Shown here piece by piece: positions 26,755-35,456 of a stretch of DNA of 40,462 nt. This DNA is from Streptomyces turgidiscabies Car8 (GTDB lineage Bacteria; Actinomycetota; Actinomycetes; Streptomycetales; Streptomycetaceae), in assembly GCF_000331005.1 (NCBI RefSeq), contig NZ_AEJB01000332.1, positions 1 to 40,462 on the forward strand, given 5' to 3'. Position 1 is the stretch's first letter, and the number at the start of each line of letters is the position of its first letter. The position numbers and the translations under genes are program-made. The notes under the pieces are model-generated. The model worked only from the letters and a program-made list of their open reading frames with translations, ran no database searches and was not told the DNA's origin.

Positions 26755-27882
26755 TCAAGGCAGCGGCCGGGGCTGGGTGAACTCGTCGTAGACACTGAGC
26801 ACTTGGGCGACGGTCTCGTCCTCGGTGGGCCAGGTGGCGATCTGCCGGACACCCCGCTCCCGGAGAATTTCCCGGCGCTCCGGATCACCGAGAAGCCGTA
26901 CGACAGCCCGGCCGAGCGCCACCGCGTCGCCGTAGGGGACGAGTTCGGCCGCCTCCCCGACCAGTTCCGGAACGCCTCCCACGGCGGTCGCGATCAGCGG
27001 CACGCGCGCGTGGAGGGCCTCCTGGGCGAGGACGGAGCGCGACTCCCAACGGCTGGGCAGCAGGGCGAGGTCGGCGGCGGACAGCAGTTCGCTCACGTCG
27101 TCGCGCCGCCCGATGAGCCGGACCGGCAGCCCCTCGTTCTCGATGCGGCCCTGCAACTCGGCCCGCAGCGGCCCCTCCCCCGCGATCACGAGGAGCGGCG
27201 CCGGATCGAGACCACGCCACGCGTGTACGGCGTCCAGCAGGACGTCGTACCCCCGGTGCCGGTCGAGGGAGCCGACGGACACGAGCAACGGGCGGGCCGT
27301 GGCACCGAGTTCGGCCCGTGTCTTGCACCGGTCGGACTCGTCCCGCCCGGCCCCGCGCGGGGCGGACAGCGCCACGGCGGACAGCCGGACATCCCGGGCA
27401 CCCCGCCGCCGGGCCCGGTCCACGAGGTCGGAGGAGGTTCCCAGGACGACGGCGGCGGCCTTCACGACCCGCCGCTCCAGCACCCTCAGCAGTTGGGCGC
27501 GCGGCCCCTCCGCGTACGCCCGGTTGTGCCAGGTGACGACGAGTGGGGTGCGGCGCCCGCTGAGCGCGAGGGCGGCCCGGAAGGAGGCGTGCAGCCCGTG
27601 CGCGTGCACCAGGTCGGCGTTCGAACAGGCCGCGCGCAGCGCCGCCACCGAGCCGGGGTCGCTGCTGCGCGGGATGGGCATGTGTTCGGCGCCGGCGCCC
27701 GTGAAGTCGTAGGCGCTGTCGGCGTCGGAGGGGGCGCACACGATGACCCGCACGCCCCTCGCGACGAGCCCCGCGGCCAGCGAGCGCACGTGCGCGCTGC
27801 TGGCGGCGTTGCCGCCGCCGAGCACCTGCACGGTGCGCAGCGGCGACTGACCGTGCGGTGAGTGGCTGCTCGCGAGGCTCAC
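26755..27882 (-). CDS. Glycosyltransferase family 4 protein
   Basis: Transfers a sugar from a nucleotide-sugar donor. The 375-residue GT-B protein has the N-terminal Rossmann start QVLGGGNAASSAHVRSLAAG, the central LLVSVGSLDRHRGYDVLLDA, and the donor-site motif SRWESRSVLAQEALHARVP, the GT4 E-x7-E pattern. No membrane segment is obvious, so it is cytosolic or peripheral. The GTG at 27882 has AGGAG at about 11 bases. It is convergent with the PucR gene, 22 bases apart. The acceptor is unknown. Confidence 0.87.
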   Translation of the reverse strand: MSLASSHSPHGQSPLRTVQVLGGGNAASSAHVRSLAAGLVARGVRVIVCAPSDADSAYDFTGAGAEHMPIPRSSDPGSVAALRAACSNADLVHAHGLHASFRAALALSGRRTPLVVTWHNRAYAEGPRAQLLRVLERRVVKAAAVVLGTSSDLVDRARRRGARDVRLSAVALSAPRGAGRDESDRCKTRAELGATARPLLVSVGSLDRHRGYDVLLDAVHAWRGLDPAPLLVIAGEGPLRAELQGRIENEGLPVRLIGRRDDVSELLSAADLALLPSRWESRSVLAQEALHARVPLIATAVGGVPELVGEAAELVPYGDAVALGRAVVRLLGDPERREILRERGVRQIATWPTEDETVAQVLSVYDEFTQPRPLP

Positions 27883-27985
27883 GTGGCCGGGGGCTCCTGG
27901 TTCGGCGTCGGGCGGTCACGAAGAAAGGACACGGAGAAACGTACAGAAGGTTTGAGCGGAAGGGGTGTACCGCGCTGCTTCCTCC

Positions 27986-28008
27986 GGGTACGGGGGTATT
28001 CCGTACCC
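27986..28008 (-). terminator. Perfect 8-base inverted repeat after recN
   Basis: GGGTACGG (27986-27993) and CCGTACCC (28001-28008) are separated by 7 bases, about 100 bases after the recN stop and 104 upstream of the glycosyltransferase start. Either a recN terminator or an operator for the glycosyltransferase gene; no T-run is present. Confidence 0.45.
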
Positions 28009-28111
28009 CTTCAAGGATGCCAGTACGTACGGGTGTTCCGGACCACGGAGGGGTGGGGCGGGTCACTCGCTCGGGTGAGAGAGACCCCACTAAACGCCAG
28101 CTGTTCGAACG

Positions 28112-29854
28112 TCAGCCGTCCGCCCGGGCCGCCGCCAGCAGTTCCTCCGCATGCGCCCGCGCCGTCTCCGAGTCCTCCTGCCCGGCCAGCATCCGGGACA
28201 GCTCCCGTACCCGCTCCTCGCCCTCCAGGACCTTCACGCCCGACCGGGTCACCGAGCCGTCGCTGGTCTTCTCCACCAGCAGCTGCCGGTCGGCGAACGC
28301 GGCGACCTGCGGCAGGTGCGTCACGACGACGACCTGGGCGCTCTTCGCGAGCTTGGCAAGGCGGCGGCCGATCTCCACGGCCGCCTTGCCGCCCACCCCG
28401 GCGTCCACCTCGTCGAACAGATAGGTGGGGACGGGATCGGTCCCCGCGAACACGACCTCCACGGCGAGCATCACGCGCGAGAGCTCACCCCCGGACGCCC
28501 CCTTGGCGATGGGCCGGGCGGGCGCCCCGGGGTGCGGGGCGAGGAGCAGCTCGACCTCGTCGGCGCCGGACGGCCCGTAGGCGACCGTGCGTCCGTCGAC
28601 CTCGACGCCCTCGGGGTCCTCGGTCTGCCGGATGTCGAACGACACGCGCGCGTGGGGCATGGCCAGCGAGGCCAGCTCGGCGGTCACGGCGGCGGCGAAC
28701 CGTGCTGCCGCCTCCGTCCGCGCGTCCGTCAACGACTGTGCCATCCCGCCCAGTTCGCCGCGCAACGCGTCCCGCTCGGCGGTCAGCTCGCCGATCCGCT
28801 CGTCGTCGCCGTCGAGTTCCAGCAGCCGCGCGGAGCCGTCCTCGGCCCACGCCAGCACACCGGCGACATCGGAGCCGTACTTCCGCGTGAGCGCGGTGAG
28901 CGCGGCCCGCCGTTCCTCGACGGCCGCCAGTCGCAGCGGATCGGCGTCCAGGTCGTCGGCGTACCCCGCCAGCTCCCCGGCGACGTCCCCGAGGAGGATG
29001 CCGACCTCGCCGATCCGGTCGGCGAGCGCGGCCAGGGCCGAGTCGTGCGACCGTACGGCCTCCAGGGCCCGGTGGGCACCCGCGACGAGCGTGGCGGCGT
29101 CGATGCCCTCGGGGTCCTCGGGGTTGCCGGCGAGGGCGGCGTGGGCGACGGTCGCGGCCGAGGCCAGCGCCTCCGCGTGCCCGAGCCGCTCCGCCTCCTC
29201 GGCGAGCTCGGCGTCCTCCCCGGCCCGCGGGTCCACGGCGGCGATCTCGTCGAGCCCGTACCGCAGCATGTCGGCTTCCTGGGCCCGCTCACGCGCGCGG
29301 GTGGTGATCTCGTCCAGCTCGCCCGCGACGGCCCGCAGCCGCCGGTAGGCCTCCCCGTACTTGGTGAGGGGCGCGGCGACCGCGTCCCCCGCGTACCGGT
29401 CGAGCGCCGCCCGCTGCCGGGACAGCTTGAGCAGCCCCTGCTGGTCGGTCTGCCCGTGTACGGCCACCAGCTCGTCGGCCAGCTCGGCCAGCACCCCCAC
29501 AGGCACCGAACGCCCGCCCAGATGCGCCCGGGAGCGCCCCTCGGCGGAAACGGTACGGCTGATGAGCAGCGCCCCGTCGTCCAGCTCGGCACCGGCCTCC
29601 TCGGCCCGTACGACGGCCGCCCCGCCCGGAGGCACGGTGATCCGCCCCTCCACGACGGCGTTCCTGGCCCCGATCCGCACCAACGCCGCGTCAGCCCGCC
29701 CACCGAGCAACAGCCCCAGGCTGGTCACGACCATGGTCTTACCCGCACCGGTCTCACCGGTCACGGCGGTAAAGCCGGGCGACAACTCGACGACCGCGTC
29801 GTCGATCACGCCGAGCGACCGTATCCGCATCTCCTCCAACACGAACACGACCAT
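28112..29854 (-). CDS. recN: DNA repair protein RecN
   Basis: SMC-like ATPase acting early in double-strand break repair. The 580-residue protein starts with the ATPase head MRIRSLGVIDDAVVELSPGF, with Walker A GETGAGKT at about residues 33-40. A long Ala/Glu/Arg-rich coiled-coil region follows. The C-terminal half of the head has the ABC signature KGASGGELSRVMLA and Walker B YLFDEVDAGVGG. Candidate starts are ATG 29854, GTG 29842 and ATG 29830; none has a well-placed ribosome site. It follows nadK in the conserved tlyA-nadK-recN order with a family B repeat between. Confidence 0.95.
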   Translation of the reverse strand: MVVFVLEEMRIRSLGVIDDAVVELSPGFTAVTGETGAGKTMVVTSLGLLLGGRADAALVRIGARNAVVEGRITVPPGGAAVVRAEEAGAELDDGALLISRTVSAEGRSRAHLGGRSVPVGVLAELADELVAVHGQTDQQGLLKLSRQRAALDRYAGDAVAAPLTKYGEAYRRLRAVAGELDEITTRARERAQEADMLRYGLDEIAAVDPRAGEDAELAEEAERLGHAEALASAATVAHAALAGNPEDPEGIDAATLVAGAHRALEAVRSHDSALAALADRIGEVGILLGDVAGELAGYADDLDADPLRLAAVEERRAALTALTRKYGSDVAGVLAWAEDGSARLLELDGDDERIGELTAERDALRGELGGMAQSLTDARTEAAARFAAAVTAELASLAMPHARVSFDIRQTEDPEGVEVDGRTVAYGPSGADEVELLLAPHPGAPARPIAKGASGGELSRVMLAVEVVFAGTDPVPTYLFDEVDAGVGGKAAVEIGRRLAKLAKSAQVVVVTHLPQVAAFADRQLLVEKTSDGSVTRSGVKVLEGEERVRELSRMLAGQEDSETARAHAEELLAAARADG

Positions 29855-29961
29855 ACGAGGTCAGCCACTCAATGTGCGACGCCCCCCACCTCGAATGAGA
29901 GAACCCGCAGGTAACGAATGGAGATCGGCGTCGCCTTGTCACTCGGGCGAGTGGCCTGACG

Positions 29962-30000
29962 CAGGGGCGCGGGGAACTGCGCGACAAGCCACGGTGGACC
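29962..30000 (+). repeat. Dispersed intergenic element, family B, copy 2
   Basis: CAGGGGCGCGGGG, AACTGCGCGACAAGCCACGG and TGGACC share the core of 23491-23560 without its middle insertion. It lies between the nadK stop and the recN start, in the orientation opposite to those genes. Confidence 0.6.
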
Positions 30001-30038
30001 GCACACGCGCACAGACCCCCGCCACCCCCTACAGAGCG

Positions 30039-30944
30039 CTAGTGAGGCGCCCCCCGCCACCCGGAAACCGGCAACGCGAACTTGGCGACAAGCCGATCGG
30101 TGAACGACGCATGATGCAGCCGGGCCAACCGAACCGGCACAGCCCCCCGCCGAACCTCCACCCGCGCCCCGGGCGGCAACTCGACAGTCCGCCGCCCGTC
30201 ACACCAAAGAACACCCGGCGGAATATGAGGCAGAACCTCCACAGCGAGCACGGAATCCGGCGACGTCACCAACGGCTTCGCGAACAGCGCGTGCGCACTG
30301 ATCGGCACCATCAGCAGCGCCTCCACCTCCGGCCACACCACCGGCCCACCCGCGGAGAAGGCATAGGCGGTCGACCCGGTGGGCGTCGACAGGCAGATGC
30401 CGTCACACCCGAACCCGGTCACCGGCCGCCCGTCGATCTCCAGGACGACCTCGAGCAGCTTCTCCGCTGACACCTTCTGCACGGCCGCCTCGTTCAGCGC
30501 CCAGTCGGTGTGCACGATGTTGCCGTTCTGGCTAACGACGACGTCGATGGTCATGCGTTCCTCGACCTCGTACGCCTTCGTCACCACCCGGTCGACAACC
30601 TTGTCGAGGTCGTCGCGCTCGGCCTCGGCGAGGAAGCCGACGCTACCGAGGTTGACGCCGAGCATCGGCACCCCGGAGGCCCGGGCGAACTCGGCTCCAC
30701 GCAGCAGCGTGCCGTCGCCGCCCAGCACGATGAGCAGCTCGCAGCCGTCGAGACACTGGGCCGTGGCCTCCTCGATCAGCTCCACCTCGGGCGGCAACGG
30801 CAGGTCGGCCGCCTCGGCCGCGAGCACCCGCACCCCGAGTCCGGAGCGCACCAGCCCCTGGACGACGAGTTCGGCGCTTCTGATCGCGGCCGGCCGCCCG
30901 GTGTGGGCGAGCAGGAAAACAGTACGATCTCGGGTCTGAGTCAA
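30039..30944 (-). CDS. nadK: NAD kinase
   Basis: Phosphorylates NAD to NADP. The 301-residue protein holds LLIVLGGDGTLLRGAEFA, the family's catalytic GGDG block, GVNLGSVGFLAE, ALNEAAV, and the nucleotide site DGICLSTPTGSTAYAFSAGG. The TTG start at 30944 overlaps the tlyA stop as TTGA and has GGAGG at about 7 bases, so the unusual codon is well supported. Conserved tlyA-nadK-recN order. Confidence 0.96.
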   Translation of the reverse strand: MTQTRDRTVFLLAHTGRPAAIRSAELVVQGLVRSGLGVRVLAAEAADLPLPPEVELIEEATAQCLDGCELLIVLGGDGTLLRGAEFARASGVPMLGVNLGSVGFLAEAERDDLDKVVDRVVTKAYEVEERMTIDVVVSQNGNIVHTDWALNEAAVQKVSAEKLLEVVLEIDGRPVTGFGCDGICLSTPTGSTAYAFSAGGPVVWPEVEALLMVPISAHALFAKPLVTSPDSVLAVEVLPHIPPGVLWCDGRRTVELPPGARVEVRRGAVPVRLARLHHASFTDRLVAKFALPVSGWRGAPH

Positions 30945-31756
30945 CGAGGCCCCTCCGCCACTGCACGGTCGACATCGGCCGGGTTGAGTTCAGGTGCGCC
31001 GGCCCGCAGCCACAGAAAGTACTCGACGTTCCCCGACGGCCCGGGCAGCGGGCTGGCGGTCACGCCCTGCACCCCGAGCCCCAACTGCCCTGCGCGGGTG
31101 GCGACTCCGCGTACCGCCTCGGCACGCAGTTCGGGACTGCGTACGACTCCTCCACTGCCCAGCCGTTCCTTCCCCACTTCGAACTGTGGTTTGACCATCA
31201 TCACCAGGTCGGCATCGGGTGCCGCGCACCGCGCAAGGGCGGGCAGCACGAGACCGAGCGGGATGAAGGACAGATCCCCCACGACAAGATCCACTGGTTC
31301 CCCATCGATCGCTTCGAGCGTCAACTCGCGTACGTTCGTACGGTCCTTGACGGTGACGCGTTCATCGCTCCGGAGAGACCACGCGAGTTGTCCGTACCCC
31401 ACGTCGACGGCGACGACGTGGGCGGCACCGGCGCGCAGGAGTACGTCGGTGAATCCGCCGGTGGACGCGCCGGCGTCCAGCGCCCGCCGTCCGTCGACCT
31501 TCAGCCCCTGCGGGACGAAGACCTCCAGGGCGCCGGCCAGCTTGTGGCCGCCACGGGAGACGTACTCGGGATCGTTGTCGTCGGTCACGACGACGATCGC
31601 GGCGGCGGTCTCCACCTGGGTGGCGGGCTTCGTCGCGACGGTCTTGCCGACGGTGACCCGCCCGGCGGCGATCAGCTGGCTCGCGTGCTCGCGCGAGCGG
31701 GCGAGCTTCCGCCGCACCAGCTCGGCGTCAAGGCGGCGGCGTGCCACTCCTGCCAC
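30941..31756 (-). CDS. tlyA: 16S/23S rRNA 2'-O-methyltransferase TlyA
   Basis: Methylates ribose 2'-OH in both rRNA subunits; in mycobacteria this makes the ribosome sensitive to capreomycin. The 271-residue product starts with an S4 domain (RRRLDAELVRRKLARSREHA) and has an FtsJ-like methyltransferase domain with ALDAGASTGGFTDVLL and VVAVDVGYGQLAW. The S-adenosylmethionine-binding and Lys/Asp catalytic blocks are intact. The GTG at 31756 has AGGAG upstream and gives the family length. Older annotations call the family haemolysin. Confidence 0.95.
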   Translation of the reverse strand: MAGVARRRLDAELVRRKLARSREHASQLIAAGRVTVGKTVATKPATQVETAAAIVVVTDDNDPEYVSRGGHKLAGALEVFVPQGLKVDGRRALDAGASTGGFTDVLLRAGAAHVVAVDVGYGQLAWSLRSDERVTVKDRTNVRELTLEAIDGEPVDLVVGDLSFIPLGLVLPALARCAAPDADLVMMVKPQFEVGKERLGSGGVVRSPELRAEAVRGVATRAGQLGLGVQGVTASPLPGPSGNVEYFLWLRAGAPELNPADVDRAVAEGPR

Positions 31757-31763
31757 GTTCGGT

Positions 31764-32084
31764 TCAGCTCCTATTGCCGTACGTCGATGGGGGCGCCGGA
31801 GGTCCCGGGCGGGCGTCGAGCGCGGTGAGCGTGTCGCGCAGCCCCCGGTGTACATCCTCGTACACCTCGACATGACCGTCAGTGGCGAGGTGGTCGGCGT
31901 CACCGAGCCGGTCGAGCAGGGCGTCGACGTCGGCTTCGCCCGTGGGGGTGCGGGGGACGTCCAGCGGGGCCGGCGCGGCGGGGTCCGCCTCGGGTTCGAC
32001 GGCCGTTTCCGCGGCCACGCCGGGAGCCGGATCCGGAACGGGAAGCTCCGCCGGGCCCGCGGCCGGGGGCACTGAGTCGTTCAT
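31764..32084 (-). CDS. Small conserved protein upstream of tlyA
   Basis: The 106-residue product has a Pro/Ala/Glu-rich half followed by a helix-forming part, ADVDALLDRLGDADHLATDG, HVEVYEDVHRGLRDTLTALD. A short gene at this place (Rv1693 in M. tuberculosis) is conserved between the NagD-like phosphatase and tlyA. It ends 7 bases before tlyA, so it is cotranscribed. The start appears leaderless (see 32091-32096). Function unknown. Confidence 0.8.
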   Translation of the reverse strand: MNDSVPPAAGPAELPVPDPAPGVAAETAVEPEADPAAPAPLDVPRTPTGEADVDALLDRLGDADHLATDGHVEVYEDVHRGLRDTLTALDARPGPPAPPSTYGNRS

Positions 32085-32090
32085 GCCCCG

Positions 32091-32096
32091 ACGCTA
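32091..32096 (-). promoter_or_regulatory. -10 box giving a leaderless transcript of the small gene-tlyA-nadK operon
   Basis: On the minus strand TAGCGT stands exactly 6 bases before the ATG at 32084, so transcription would start at the A of the codon. No ribosome site is present. Confidence 0.6.
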
Positions 32097-32112
32097 CCCC
32101 GAACGGCTGAGG

Positions 32113-32118
32113 TACCGT
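32113..32118 (+). promoter_or_regulatory. -10 box of the SCP2-like gene
   Basis: TACCGT lies 8 bases before the ATG at 32127 with no ribosome-binding site, again pointing to a leaderless or near-leaderless message. It shares a 42-base gap with the divergent promoter at 32091-32096. Confidence 0.5.
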
Positions 32119-32126
32119 CGTTCGCG

Positions 32127-32474
32127 ATGGCCACGAAAGAGGAGTGCCGCAGCGCACTCGACAAGCTCTCGGACAACATGGCGGGCGCGAGCGGGGACGT
32201 ACGCGAGGCGGCGTCCCTGGACCGCTCGCTGAGCTGCCACATCACCGACCTGGACGTCACCTTCGCAGGGCGCCTTCGGGGCGGCCGTATCGAGGTCCGG
32301 GACACCCTCCAGGGTCCGCCCCGGGAGAAGGCCGAGATCCGGCTCAGCATGACCGGCGACGACCTGCTGGCGATGGTCGCCGGGGAGCTGAACTTCGCGA
32401 AGGCGTGGGGTTCGGGCCGGGTGAAACTGGAGGCGGGCCTGCGGGACCTGTTCCGCCTCAGGAAACTTCTGTAG
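32127..32474 (+). CDS. SCP2 sterol-transfer-like domain protein
   Basis: The 115-residue protein is a single SCP2-type domain: SLSCHITDLDVTFAGRLRGG, then IRLSMTGDDLLAMVAGELNF and a closing AWGSGRVKLEAGL, DLFRLRKLL. Free-standing SCP2 proteins bind lipids or other hydrophobic ligands; the ligand here is unknown. The gene diverges from the tlyA operon with 42 bases between, and its 3' end overlaps the convergent ABC ATPase by 17 bases. Confidence 0.8.
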   Translation: MATKEECRSALDKLSDNMAGASGDVREAASLDRSLSCHITDLDVTFAGRLRGGRIEVRDTLQGPPREKAEIRLSMTGDDLLAMVAGELNFAKAWGSGRVKLEAGLRDLFRLRKLL

Positions 32475-33342
32475 CCACCCTCGTACGGGCCTTGCGCGCG
32501 GCCGGCACCACCAACGGCGTCCCCGTCTCCGGATCGTCGATGACCTGGCAGCGCAGCCCGAACACCTCTTCGACCAGCCCGGCGGTGACGATGTCGCCCG
32601 GCGCGCCCTCGGCGATGACGGAGCCCTCGCGCAGTGCGATCAGGTGCGTGGCGTAGCGGGCCGCGTGATTGAGGTCGTGCAGTACGGCGACCAGGGTCCG
32701 GCCCTGTTCCTCGTGCAGCTCGGCGCAGAGGTCGAGGACGTCGATCTGGTGCTGGATGTCGAGATAGGTCGTCGGCTCGTCGAGCAGCAGCAGCGGTGTC
32801 TGCTGGGCGAGCGCCATCGCGATCCACACCCGCTGCCGCTGGCCACCGGAGAGTTCGTCGACATATCGATCGGCGAGTTCGGCGACGCCGGTCGACTCCA
32901 TGGACTCCCGGACGATCCGCTCGTCGTCGTGTGACCACTGACGCAGGATGCCCTGGTGCGGGTAGCGGCCCCGGCCCACCAGGTCGGCGACGGTGATCCC
33001 GTCGGGCGCGACCGACGACTGGGGCAGCAGTCCGAGGGCCCGTGCGACCTTCTTCGCGGGCATCGACTGGATGACCTGCCCGTCGAGCAGCACCCGGCCC
33101 TCGCTCGGCTTCAGCATCCGCGACAGGGCGCGCAGCAACGTGGACTTGCCGCAGGCGTTCGGGCCGACGATGACGGTGAAGGAGTTGTCGGGGATCTCCA
33201 CCGACAGCTGCTCGGCGATCACCCGCCGGTCGTAGGCGAGGGTGACGCTCTCGGCGGACAGGCGGTTCACGGTGTGGGTGCCTTTCTCGACGTTCTTGTT
33301 CACTTGACCGCTCCCGGTCGGCTCGTTCGCCGGCCGGCTCAT
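32458..33342 (-). CDS. Iron-siderophore ABC transporter ATPase (FecE/FepC-like)
   Basis: Drives ferric-siderophore import from the cytosolic face. The 294-residue protein has Walker A GPNACGKST, Q-loop LPQSSVAPDG, signature LSGGQRQR, Walker B PLLLLDEPTTYLD and the H-loop VLHDLNHAARYA. The ATG at 33342 overlaps the upstream permease stop as ATGA; this adds about 25 residues to the core, and internal GTG starts are possible. It is the last gene of the operon opened by the iron box at 35457. Confidence 0.93.
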   Translation of the reverse strand: MSRPANEPTGSGQVNKNVEKGTHTVNRLSAESVTLAYDRRVIAEQLSVEIPDNSFTVIVGPNACGKSTLLRALSRMLKPSEGRVLLDGQVIQSMPAKKVARALGLLPQSSVAPDGITVADLVGRGRYPHQGILRQWSHDDERIVRESMESTGVAELADRYVDELSGGQRQRVWIAMALAQQTPLLLLDEPTTYLDIQHQIDVLDLCAELHEEQGRTLVAVLHDLNHAARYATHLIALREGSVIAEGAPGDIVTAGLVEEVFGLRCQVIDDPETGTPLVVPAARKARTRVATEVS

Positions 33343-34412
33343 ATCCGGCCCGCCTTCCGCTCGGTGACCAGCAGCCACAGCAGGTACACCCCGCCGAGCA
33401 CTCCGGTCACCACGCCCACGGGCAGCTGGTCGGCACCGAAGAGCCGCTGCGAGGCCCAGTCGGCCACGATCAGCAGGGTCGCGCCCATGCACATGGACGC
33501 CACCAGGTTCGGGCCGGGTGAGCGGGTCAGCCGCCGGGCGAGCTGCGGCGCGGTCAGCGCCACGAAGCCCACGGGCCCGGCGGCGGCCGTGGCAGCCGCG
33601 GTGAGCAGCACGGCGGCAAGCATCAGCACCAGCCGTACGCGTTCGACGCGCACCCCGAGGGCGTACGACACGTCGTCGCCCATCTCCGTCATCCGCAGCC
33701 CGCGCGCGTTCGCGAGCACCACGGGTACGAGGACCGCGCACAGCCACAGCAGCGGCCAGACCTGGTCCCAGCCACGCCCGTTGAGGGAACCGGTCATCCA
33801 CACGACCGCACGGGCCGCGTCGACGAGGTCGGCCTTGGTGATCAGGTAACCGTTGACCGCCGTGACGACCGCCGAGACCCCGATTCCGACGAGCACCAGC
33901 CGGTACCCGTGCACGCCCTGCTTCCAGGCCAGCAGATAGATGGCGAGCCCGGTCACCAGCCCGCCCACGAGCGCCCCGGCGGTGACCTGGGCAGCGCTCC
34001 CGGAGAACAGCACGATCACGACCAGCGCACCGGCTGTCGAGCCCTGACTGAGACCGAGTACGTCCGGACTGCCCAGCGGATTGCGGGAGATGGCCTGGAA
34101 CAGGGCACCGCCCAGCCCGAGCGAGGCTCCGACCAGCAGCCCGACCAGCACCCGGGGCAGCCGCAGCTGGTTGACGATGAACTCCTGGCCCGCGTTCCCG
34201 TCGCCGAACAGCGTCCTGAGGACGTCACCGGCCGGGATCGGGAAGTCACCGGTACCGATCAGCACCACGCTCCCGGTGAGCGCGGTCAGCAGCAGCGCCA
34301 AGACGACGACCAGCGCACGCACATCGAGGCGGAGGGAGAGGCCCCCCGGCGTCCGTACGAAACGTCCCGCGCGGGCGCCTCCCCGGCCGGGCCGGACAAG
34401 GTTGCTCTTCAC
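33339..34412 (-). CDS. Iron-siderophore ABC transporter permease (FecCD family)
   Basis: Integral membrane subunit of about ten helices. The 357-residue product shows LRLPRVLVGLLVGASLGLGG, ISRNPLGSPDVLGLSQGST (the conserved NPL-x-DPxxLG stretch of the family) and GPVGFVALTAPQLARRLT, the ATPase-contact loop. The GTG start overlaps the previous permease as GTGA. The two permeases are expected to form a heterodimer. Confidence 0.93.
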   Translation of the reverse strand: MKSNLVRPGRGGARAGRFVRTPGGLSLRLDVRALVVVLALLLTALTGSVVLIGTGDFPIPAGDVLRTLFGDGNAGQEFIVNQLRLPRVLVGLLVGASLGLGGALFQAISRNPLGSPDVLGLSQGSTAGALVVIVLFSGSAAQVTAGALVGGLVTGLAIYLLAWKQGVHGYRLVLVGIGVSAVVTAVNGYLITKADLVDAARAVVWMTGSLNGRGWDQVWPLLWLCAVLVPVVLANARGLRMTEMGDDVSYALGVRVERVRLVLMLAAVLLTAAATAAAGPVGFVALTAPQLARRLTRSPGPNLVASMCMGATLLIVADWASQRLFGADQLPVGVVTGVLGGVYLLWLLVTERKAGRI

Positions 34413-35452
34413 AGCTGCGCCGTCCTCCGCCGTCGTACGAGAAAGATGAAGACCGGTCCGCCGATGACCGCGGTGACGATGCCGACCTGGAGCTCGGCGG
34501 GCCGGGCGACCATCCGCCCGATGACATCGGCGCCGAGCAGCAGCACCGGCGACAGGACGGTCGCGTACGGCAGGATCCAGCGCAGGTCGGGGCCGGTGAA
34601 GGACCGGACGACGTGCGGGACCATCAGCCCGACGAACACGATCGGACCGCAGGCGGCGGTCGCGGCCCCGCACAGCACGGTCGCGGCCGCCATGGACAGC
34701 GCGCGGGTGCGGTTCAGGTTCGCGCCGAGGGCGCGGGCGGTGTCGTCGCCCATCGCCACGGCGTTGAGCGGCCGGGCGAGCAGCAGCGCGAGGACCGTGC
34801 CGACCACGATGAACGGCAGGACCTGCGTGATGGTGTCGTCGGTGGCCGAGGCCAGCGACCCGACCGTCCAGAAGCGCATCCTGTTGAGCGCGGCGTCGTC
34901 CGTGATCATCACGGCCTGGAGATAGCCGTAGAGCGCGGCGCTGATCGCGGTGCCCGCGAGAGCGAGCCGCACGGGCGTGGCACCCCGGCTGCCGCCCAGG
35001 AACCAGACCAACGCGCCGACGGCGGCGGCTCCGACGAAGGCGAACCAGACATAGCCCTTGAGTGAAGTGACGCCGAAGAAGGTGATGGCGGTGACGACGG
35101 CCGCCGAGGCGCCGGCGTTGATGCCGAGCAGCCCGGGATCGGCCAGCGGGTTGCGGGTCAGCGCCTGGAGAACGGCTCCGGACAACCCGAGCGCGGCGCC
35201 GGCCAGGAGGCCGAGAAGGGTGCGCGAGACCCGCTCCCCCACGACGACGTCGCCGTAGGTCCCCGAGTCCTGGAACAGGCCGTGCCAGACCTGCTCCACG
35301 GACAGCTCCTTCGCGCCGATCGCGATGCTCGCGAGGGCGACGAGAAGCAGGATCCCCAGACAGACGACGAGCCCAACGGCCCGTATCGCCCGGCGTTTCG
35401 GGGGCGCGGGGGCGGTCTCCGCGCGAGGTTCAGGAGGACTGTCGACAAACAC
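34409..35452 (-). CDS. Iron-siderophore ABC transporter permease (FecCD family)
   Basis: First gene of the uptake operon. The 347-residue product has about ten membrane helices, with VSRTLLGLLAGAALGLSGAV, LTRNPLADPGLLGINAGAS and GPIVFVGLMVPHVVRSFTGP, all FecCD landmarks. The GTG at 35452 has no ribosome site and is only 5 bases from the iron box, so the message is probably leaderless or nearly so. No substrate-binding lipoprotein gene lies in this operon or elsewhere in the window. Confidence 0.93.
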   Translation of the reverse strand: MFVDSPPEPRAETAPAPPKRRAIRAVGLVVCLGILLLVALASIAIGAKELSVEQVWHGLFQDSGTYGDVVVGERVSRTLLGLLAGAALGLSGAVLQALTRNPLADPGLLGINAGASAAVVTAITFFGVTSLKGYVWFAFVGAAAVGALVWFLGGSRGATPVRLALAGTAISAALYGYLQAVMITDDAALNRMRFWTVGSLASATDDTITQVLPFIVVGTVLALLLARPLNAVAMGDDTARALGANLNRTRALSMAAATVLCGAATAACGPIVFVGLMVPHVVRSFTGPDLRWILPYATVLSPVLLLGADVIGRMVARPAELQVGIVTAVIGGPVFIFLVRRRRTAQL

Positions 35453-35456
35453 AAGG

